In this document: positions 58,056 through 64,000 of the stretch, piece after piece
How positions within the stretch are numbered: position 1 is the stretch's first letter
How the letters are laid out: each line of letters starts with the position of its first letter
Assembly: GCF_020386635.1 (NCBI RefSeq)
Contig: NZ_CP081942.1
Coordinates: 248,001-312,000 of the forward strand
DNA length: 64,000 bases
Reading direction: 5' to 3'
From: Pseudomonas sp. MM211
GTDB lineage: Bacteria; Pseudomonadota; Gammaproteobacteria; Pseudomonadales; Pseudomonadaceae
Translations under genes and position numbers: made by a program
The notes under the pieces: model-generated
Seen by the model: the letters and a program-made list of their open reading frames with translations, nothing else
Database searches by the model: none
What the model was told of the DNA's origin: nothing

Positions 58056-58682
58056 ATGCGCGCCCTGCTTTTCGGTCTTCTGCTGATCGCCCTGCCCGGC
58101 TTCGCCCAGGTTTACACCTATGTGGATGCCGAGGGTAACCGTGTGTTCACCGACAAACCGCGAGACGGCAATGCCCAGCAAGTGCAGATGGCGCCCTCCA
58201 ACCGTATCGAGCCACCGCAAGCGCGTAGCGTTGCGCCGACCACACCTGCTACGCCGCCGCTGCCAGTACTCAGCTATGAACTGCTGAGAATCACCATTCC
58301 GCAACCGGATGCGACCATCAACGACAACGCTGGCAACCTGATCGTCACCGTCAACAGTGAACCAGCCCTGCATCCAGGACACAGCTACCGCCTGCTGCTG
58401 GACGGCCAGCCAGCCGGAAGCGCCGGGCGCAGCCCGGTGTTCCCGCTGGAAGACGTCGACCGTGGCACCCACCAGATTGCCGTAGAAATCATCACCGAGG
58501 GCGGCATCATCGTCGAGCGCACGCCCAGCCAGCCCTTCCACATGAAGCGTGTTTCTCTGGCCCAGAAGCGCAAGGTTCGCCCCTGTGAAAAGGACGATTA
58601 CGGCGTACGCCCGGAATGCCCGCTCAAGGACAAGCCCAAGGAAGAAGACAAGGGCATCATCAGCATCCTCCCCTTCCTGTAA
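58056..58682 (+). CDS. Secreted DUF4124 protein, paralogue 2
   Basis: The 208-residue protein has a signal peptide (MRALLFGLLLIALPGFA) and the DUF4124 motif VYTYVDAEGNRVFTDKPRDG. A C-terminal half parallels the upstream protein (LIVTVNSEPALHPGHSYRLLLDG) and ends with a lysine-rich tail. It is a tandem duplicate of the preceding gene. A GTG three codons upstream overlaps the previous stop and is an alternative start. Confidence 0.82.
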   Translation: MRALLFGLLLIALPGFAQVYTYVDAEGNRVFTDKPRDGNAQQVQMAPSNRIEPPQARSVAPTTPATPPLPVLSYELLRITIPQPDATINDNAGNLIVTVNSEPALHPGHSYRLLLDGQPAGSAGRSPVFPLEDVDRGTHQIAVEIITEGGIIVERTPSQPFHMKRVSLAQKRKVRPCEKDDYGVRPECPLKDKPKEEDKGIISILPFL

Positions 58683-59127
58683 TTCTCCCGCCTGAACAAA
58701 GCGCTGCAGTTGGGCAGCGCCAAAACTCACTCGCCACGCACGCGCCTCGTTACAAAGCAGTTAGCACCAAAAAAGTGCACTGCGACGCACCGATTTCTAT
58801 ACTCGTCCCAAATTGGCACACAACGATTTTCATCGTTGCGCCGAAAAGTTGCCAAATCCGGCCCATTGCGCCTTTGCGCGCGTCTTTAGGGGGCTTTGGT
58901 TTGCTTCTTGCATTTTCTCTCGCACTGCCGGATGGCCCGAGGTGCGCCTCGCCCGCCATACCCAACCGGCCCTTCTGCTGCAAACCGCACGAGGAACGAC
59001 TTTTGGCTGGCCCACACCCGCAACGAGACACGCCAAGCTGCGCCACGTTGCCAGACAACGGCCATCGCCTTGTCCAGACATCCCCTGTTGGCGGATGCGC
59101 TGAGGCCAAGCCCTTGGAGCTTGCCCG
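58683..59127 (+). promoter_or_regulatory. 445-base region upstream of ntrB with NtrC-like site and weak sigma-54-like promoter
   Basis: No gene was seen. GCACCAAAAAAGTGC at 58764-58778 is nearly identical to the first glnA NtrC site. TGGTTTGCTTCTTGCA at 58897-58912 keeps GG and GC at the ten-base spacing and a perfect TTGCA, but departs from TGGCAC in the minus-24 element. The distance between them (about 120 bases) resembles the glnA promoter. Autoregulation of ntrBC, positive or negative, is suggested. Confidence 0.5.
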
Positions 59128-60209
59128 ATGATAATCAATGAAGCCCTGCATCGCCTGCTGCTCGACAATCTGACCACAGCCACGTTGCTGCTCAATGCCG
59201 ACCTGCGCCTGGAATACATGAACCCTGCTGCGGAAATGCTTCTGGCCGTCAGCGGTCAACGCAGCCATGGCCAGTTCATCAGCGAGCTGTTCACCGAAAC
59301 CCGTGAGGCCCTGGGCGCTCTGCGCCAGGCGGTCGCCGAAGCGCACCCATTCAACAAGCGCGAGGCGCTGCTGACCACCCAGACCGGGCAGAGCCTGACC
59401 GTCGACTACGCCGTCACGCCAGTGCTCAGCCGCGGCGAAACCATGTTGCTGCTCGAAGTGCATCCGCGTGATCGCCTGCTACGCATCACCAAGGAAGAGG
59501 CCCAGCTCTCCAAGCAGGAGACCACCAAACTGCTGGTACGCGGCCTGGCCCACGAGATCAAGAATCCGCTTGGCGGCATTCGCGGCGCGGCCCAGTTGCT
59601 GGCCCGCGAGCTGCCGGAAGAAAGCCTCAAGGATTACACCAACGTCATCATCGAAGAGTCGGATCGCCTGCGTAACCTGGTCGATCGCATGCTCGGCTCC
59701 AACAAGCTGCCCTCCCTGGCGGTCACCAACGTGCACGAAGTGCTGGAGCGCGTCGCCAGTCTGGTCGAGGCCGAAAGCCAGGGCAGCATCGTGCTGGTGC
59801 GCGACTACGACCCGAGCATTCCAGATCTGGTCATCGACCGTGAACAGATGATTCAGGCCGTGCTCAATATCGTGCGCAACGCCATGCAAGCGATCGGCTC
59901 CAAGCCGGATCTGCGTCCCGGACGCATCACCCTGCGCACGCGTACCTTGCGGCAATTCACGATTGGCTACATCCGCCATCGCCTGGTGACCAAGATCGAG
60001 ATCATCGACAACGGCCCTGGCATCGCGACAGAGCTACTGGAAACCATCTTTTATCCCATGGTCAGCGGGCGTGCCGACGGCACTGGCCTGGGCCTGGCGA
60101 TCACCCAGAACATCATCAGTCAGCATCAAGGCCTGATCGAATGCGAGAGCCATCCTGGCAATACCGTGTTCTCGATCTTTCTGCCGCTGGAACAAGGAGC
60201 AACTCCGAC

Positions 60210-60213
<4 letters not shown>
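59128..60213 (+). CDS. ntrB: Nitrogen sensor histidine kinase NtrB
   Basis: The 361-residue soluble kinase has an N-terminal PAS domain (about 8-115), the H-box GLAHEIKNPLGGIRGAAQLL with H142, and an ATPase with N-box NIVRNAMQAI and G-boxes DNGPGI and GTGLGLAI. It phosphorylates NtrC when the PII protein is uridylylated under nitrogen limitation. GGAG precedes ATG 59128. The stop overlaps the ntrC start by four bases. Confidence 0.96.
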
Positions 60214-61646
<1,433 letters not shown>

Positions 61647-61667
61647 GCCACGGCCGTGACGACAGAG

Positions 61668-61700
61668 CGCCGCGCCCCGATCAGGGCGCGGCGTTTTTTT
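61668..61700 (+). terminator. Rho-independent terminator of ntrBC
   Basis: CGCCGCGCCC (61668-61677) and GGGCGCGGCG (61684-61693) form a perfect stem followed by seven T, 21 bases after the ntrC stop. Confidence 0.92.
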
Positions 61701-61922
61701 ATGGTGTGTCGTTCGTTATGACCACGGCGCTATTGAGCCTGCAACACCGCAGCCTGCGGAAACCCAGAGCACCCTCGCCTGGGCGTCGCGGTGCTCAACC
61801 ACGGGCTAGGTGAGATTTCTGCCACCGCAGGGGCGTTGCCCACGATCACGACACGCCTGTGATCAATAGCGCAGCGGTGATACGGCAGCCGCAGGCTAGC
61901 CATGAAAATGCACGCGTTCAGC

Positions 61923-61956
61923 GCACAGAAAGCGTGCCTGTGCACCCGAGCGGAAC
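61923..61956 (+). promoter_or_regulatory. NtrC-site candidates upstream of the small RNA
   Basis: GCACAGAAAGCGTGC (61923-61937) and GCACCCGAGCGGAAC (61942-61956) each match GCACC-N5-GGTGC with two mismatches. They lie about 90-120 bases upstream of the sigma-54 promoter at 62044. The rest of the 61701-61922 stretch holds no gene and nothing recognised. Confidence 0.55.
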
Positions 61957-62043
61957 ATTCAGCCTCATGCACAGCGCGCGGTAAAAGTCCGCCATGTGGG
62001 CCAGAGGCCAGTAACTACGGGGCATCTAGAGAAAAACAAAAAC

Positions 62044-62059
62044 TGGCACGCCATCTGCA
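62044..62059 (+). promoter_or_regulatory. Sigma-54 promoter of the small RNA
   Basis: TGGCACGCCATCTGCA matches TGGCACG-N4-TTGCW except one T to C change next to the minus-12 GC. The doublets GG (62045-62046) and GC (62057-62058) are ten bases apart. Transcription should start near 62070, just before the hairpin array. Confidence 0.82.
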
Positions 62060-62069
62060 ATGGTACAGA

Positions 62070-62251
62070 TAACCCAGTTTCGGGACCTTGGTACAGGCAG
62101 GCCGGGGATTCCCCTCTTTCTTTGGGAGCCTCGGTACAGGCAGGCCGAGAACTCCCTTCTTTCTTCGGGGACTCTGGTACAGGCAGATCAGAGAATCCCC
62201 CTTTTCTTCGGGAGCCTTGGTACAGGCAGGCTGAGTGCTCCCTCTTTTCTT
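62070..62251 (+). ncRNA. nrsZ: NrsZ-type nitrogen-regulated small RNA with four tandem hairpins
   Basis: Four 43-base repeats start their GGTACAGGCAG loop at 62090, 62133, 62176 and 62219. Each folds into an outer stem, an inner stem around the loop and a pyrimidine tail. The outer pairs are GGGA/TCCC, GGGAG/CTCCC, GGGGA/TCCCC and GGGAGC/GCTCCC. The inner pairs are CCTTGG/CCGGGG, CTCGG/CCGAG, CTCTG/CAGAG and CTTGG/CTGAG. Stem bases change together while loops stay fixed, showing RNA-level selection. The last hairpin with TCTTTTCTT looks like the terminator. The position after ntrC is that of P. aeruginosa NrsZ, a sigma-54/NtrC-controlled RNA affecting swarming. Confidence 0.85.
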
Positions 62252-62253
62252 GA

Positions 62254-62694
62254 CTACCGCAGCGCCAGACGAATCGTCAGGCGCCAGCGACCATCGACTT
62301 CCTCGGCATTCAATTCAGCCCGCAATGGGCGAGCCGCCAGGATACGAACCTCAAGCTCTCGTCCATCACGCATCACGCGCCAATTGGCGGCTCGCCCAGC
62401 GACCTGCAACTGGCCCTGCTGCTCACGTCCCAACCCCTCAAAACGCAGCACGAACGCGCCCTGAAAGTCGCTGACCTGCACCTGTGGCTCAACGTTGAAC
62501 CACAGCACCAGTTGATCAGGTGCGGCATCTACGGCTTTCAGGTGCATCGCGTCGGGATGAAATAGGCGGCCGATCATTAACCCGATCAAAAAGCCGAAGA
62601 TAGCCAGCGAGCAGATGACCCGAAGCCACGGACGCGGTCTTGACGACTTATCAGGCGTAGAATGCGCACCGTCTTCTGGCTCGGAGCCGTGCAT
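62254..62694 (-). CDS. Single-span membrane protein of unknown function
   Basis: The 146-residue protein has a polar N-terminus, one membrane helix (about 25-43, [20 protein letters not shown]) and an exported beta-rich domain ([27 protein letters not shown]). No family is recognised. Its stop lies two bases beyond the small-RNA terminator. Its ATG overlaps the trmL ATG on the other strand by two bases (CATG at 62692-62695). AAGGAT lies upstream. From recalled order it corresponds to PA5126. Confidence 0.7.
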   Translation of the reverse strand: MHGSEPEDGAHSTPDKSSRPRPWLRVICSLAIFGFLIGLMIGRLFHPDAMHLKAVDAAPDQLVLWFNVEPQVQVSDFQGAFVLRFEGLGREQQGQLQVAGRAANWRVMRDGRELEVRILAARPLRAELNAEEVDGRWRLTIRLALR

Positions 62695-63160
62695 GTTTCA
62701 TGTAATCCTTTTTCAACCGGAAATCCCGCCCAACACCGGCAACATTATCAGGCTCTGTGCCAACAGTGGCTGTCACCTGCACCTGATCGAGCCGCTCGGC
62801 TTCGACCTGGATGACAAGCGCCTGCGCCGCGCTGGGCTGGATTACCACGAATACGCCACGCTGCAGCGCTACGCCAGCCTGGAAGCTTGCCTGGAAAGCC
62901 TCGGCCAACCACGGGTATTCGCCTTCACCACCAAGGGCTCGCAGCCTTTCCACGAAGTCGCCTATCAGCCGGGCGACGCTTTCCTGTTCGGCCCAGAAAG
63001 CCGCGGCCTGCCCGCGGATATCCGTGACGCCCTGCCAGAAGAGCAGCGTGTGCGCCTGCCGATGCGCGAGGGTTGTCGCAGCCTCAACCTGTCCAATACG
63101 GTAGCGGTGGCCGTCTATGAAGCATGGCGGCAGCACGGTTTCAGCATGGGCAACGATTAA
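62693..63160 (+). CDS. trmL: tRNA (cytidine/uridine-34-2'-O)-methyltransferase TrmL
   Basis: The 155-residue SPOUT methyltransferase has [18 protein letters not shown] (motif 1), [10 protein letters not shown] (motif 2) and [17 protein letters not shown] (motif 3, SAM-binding trefoil knot). It 2'-O-methylates the wobble base of tRNA-Leu isoacceptors. GGAG six bases before ATG 62693 sets the start. It converges on secB through a shared terminator. Confidence 0.95.
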   Translation: MFHVILFQPEIPPNTGNIIRLCANSGCHLHLIEPLGFDLDDKRLRRAGLDYHEYATLQRYASLEACLESLGQPRVFAFTTKGSQPFHEVAYQPGDAFLFGPESRGLPADIRDALPEEQRVRLPMREGCRSLNLSNTVAVAVYEAWRQHGFSMGND

Positions 63161-63210
63161 AAATAGAGAACCTCAAAGCTTGATACGCAGCTTTGTAGCC
63201 TGGCCCCATA

Positions 63211-63236
63211 AAAAAACGCCCCGAAGGGCGTTTTTT
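63211..63236. terminator. Bidirectional terminator between trmL and secB
   Basis: AAAAAACGCCC (63211-63221), loop CGAA and GGGCGTTTTTT (63226-63236) give a stem with A/T tracts on both sides. It is suitable for both convergent genes. Confidence 0.92.
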
Positions 63237-63253
63237 CTGCAGCAGCCGATAAC

Positions 63254-63721
63254 TCAGTTGGCAGCTTCTTGCTGACGCTGCAGCTCTTGAGCATACAGAG
63301 CATCGAAGTTCACCGGAGCCAGCATCAGCGCTGGGAACGAACCGCGTACCACAAGGCTGTCCAGGGTTTCGCGCGCGTATGGGAACAGAATGTTCGGGCA
63401 GAACGCGCCCAGCGTGTGGCTCATGGAGCCGGCATCCAGCCCCTTGATCAGGAAGATACCCGCCTGCTGCACTTCGGCGATGAACGCGGTTTCTTCACCG
63501 TTCTTCACGGTCACCGAGAGGGTCAGCACCACTTCGTGGAAGTCGCCTTCCAGAGCTTTCTGACGGGTGTTGAGATCCATCGCGACGCTCGGGGTCCACT
63601 CCTGACGGAAGATCTCAGGGCTCTTCGGCGCTTCGAAAGACAGGTCACGCACGTAAATGCGCTGCAGGGAGAACTGGGGATTCTGCTCGCCTTGGGCGGC
63701 ACCGGTAACTTGTTCGGTCAT
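63254..63721 (-). CDS. secB: Protein-export chaperone SecB
   Basis: This 155-residue tetrameric chaperone delivers unfolded preproteins to SecA. It has [22 protein letters not shown] at the N-terminus, then [44 protein letters not shown] and [10 protein letters not shown] near the end, all characteristic. The start at 63721 is the family start; the longer frame runs into grxC. It is 47 bases downstream of grxC on the same strand, the usual grxC-secB pair. Confidence 0.97.
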   Translation of the reverse strand: MTEQVTGAAQGEQNPQFSLQRIYVRDLSFEAPKSPEIFRQEWTPSVAMDLNTRQKALEGDFHEVVLTLSVTVKNGEETAFIAEVQQAGIFLIKGLDAGSMSHTLGAFCPNILFPYARETLDSLVVRGSFPALMLAPVNFDALYAQELQRQQEAAN

Positions 63722-63768
63722 GGGCAAAGCCTTCTGCTGTATGGACTTAAAGAAAGGTTCTGGGTCTA

Positions 63769-64000
63769 TCAGGCACGGAGCAGTGCATCGAGCTTGCCTG
63801 CCCGTTCCAGGGCATACAGGTCGTCGCAACCACCCACATGGGTCTCACCGATCCATATCTGCGGCACCGAAGTGCGACCGGCCTTGCGAGTCATTTCTGC
63901 CCGCAGATCCGGTTTGCCGTCGACGCGGATCTCGTCGAACGCCACGCTTTTGTTGGTCAACAGCTGCTTGGCGCGAATGCAGTACGGGCACCAATCACTG
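63769..64000 (-). CDS. grxC: Glutaredoxin 3, N-terminus cut by window edge
   Basis: About 77 C-terminal codons are present, beginning with the active-site region [12 protein letters not shown] and followed by the glutathione-binding [28 protein letters not shown] (TVP-like cis-proline and GG motif). The CPYC redox pair is intact. The first few residues lie beyond 64000. It is probably cotranscribed with secB. Confidence 0.93.
   Translation of the reverse strand, partial: SDWCPYCIRAKQLLTNKSVAFDEIRVDGKPDLRAEMTRKAGRTSVPQIWIGETHVGGCDDLYALERAGKLDALLRA

Noticed and set aside
58813..58829. Sigma-54 promoter starting with TGGCACACAACG
   Set aside because: The minus-24 element is good, but ten bases after GG there is TT instead of GC, so the essential minus-12 element is missing.
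62090..62261. CRISPR-like array (regular 43-base units)
   Set aside because: The similarity runs through the whole unit with no unique spacers, no cas genes are near, and the variation is stem-compensating, which fits a structured RNA.

Overview
The window is a contiguous piece of a Pseudomonas chromosome. The evidence is GC-rich coding with little intergenic space, a glnA / ntrB / ntrC block followed by trmL-secB-grxC, a creB-creC-creD cluster, a FecI/FecR/TonB-receptor cluster, a GcbA-CtpL pair, and palindromic intergenic repeats of the Pseudomonas REP type. It carries core genes only: no phage, insertion sequence, integrase, CRISPR array, rRNA or tRNA gene was seen. Species cannot be fixed from the sequence alone. 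From memory of the P. aeruginosa PAO1 locus order, the window joins pieces equivalent to about PA4916, PA4839-4844, PA0486-0463, PA5072-5076 and PA5107-5129. That pattern would fit inversions around the replication origin.

Layout. 1-3.2 kb: an NrtR-type NAD regulator, a palindromic repeat, then a minus-strand GNAT / azoreductase / AhpD-like operon and a small DUF4174 secreted protein. 3.2-11.5 kb: speA, sui1, a Nudix hydrolase and a DUF2333 membrane protein on the minus strand, diverging from the diguanylate cyclase gcbA and the chemoreceptor ctpL, which has a candidate Pho box. 11.6-19.2 kb: SrkA kinase, RarD permease, the ferrichrome-type iron cell-surface-signalling set fiuI-fiuR-fiuA, GcvR and a GNAT. 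19.2-26.7 kb: malate synthase G, an acyltransferase-3 protein beside a GH5 glycosidase, and a cNMP/CBS/DUF294 protein overlapping a DnaQ-like exonuclease. 26.9-31.5 kb: a small membrane protein, creD, a CBS-domain protein, creC and creB. 31.5-32.2 kb: a gene-free stretch with four regularly spaced DnaA-box-bearing repeats. 32.2-39.5 kb: a chemoreceptor, a RimB-like aspartic protease, an amino-acid ABC transporter, dtd and pip. 39.5-52 kb: small lipoproteins, lipocalin, DUF924, fbp, a 7TM-PAS-GGDEF cyclase, a YkgJ protein, a tandem pair of beta-lactamase-fold hydrolases and the DUF3999/DUF2339 membrane pair. 52-64 kb: typA, thiI, glnA, two DUF4124 proteins, ntrBC, an NrsZ-type small RNA, a small membrane protein, trmL, secB and a truncated grxC.

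The clearest functional unit is nitrogen control. NtrB/NtrC sit beside glnA, which has two NtrC-like sites and a strong sigma-54 promoter. Just after ntrC lies a second NtrC/sigma-54 promoter driving four tandem covarying hairpins (an NrsZ homologue). The two most unusual non-coding structures are that hairpin array and the DnaA-box repeat array between creB and the chemoreceptor gene. A third is a hairpin that sequesters the ribosome binding site of the same chemoreceptor gene.
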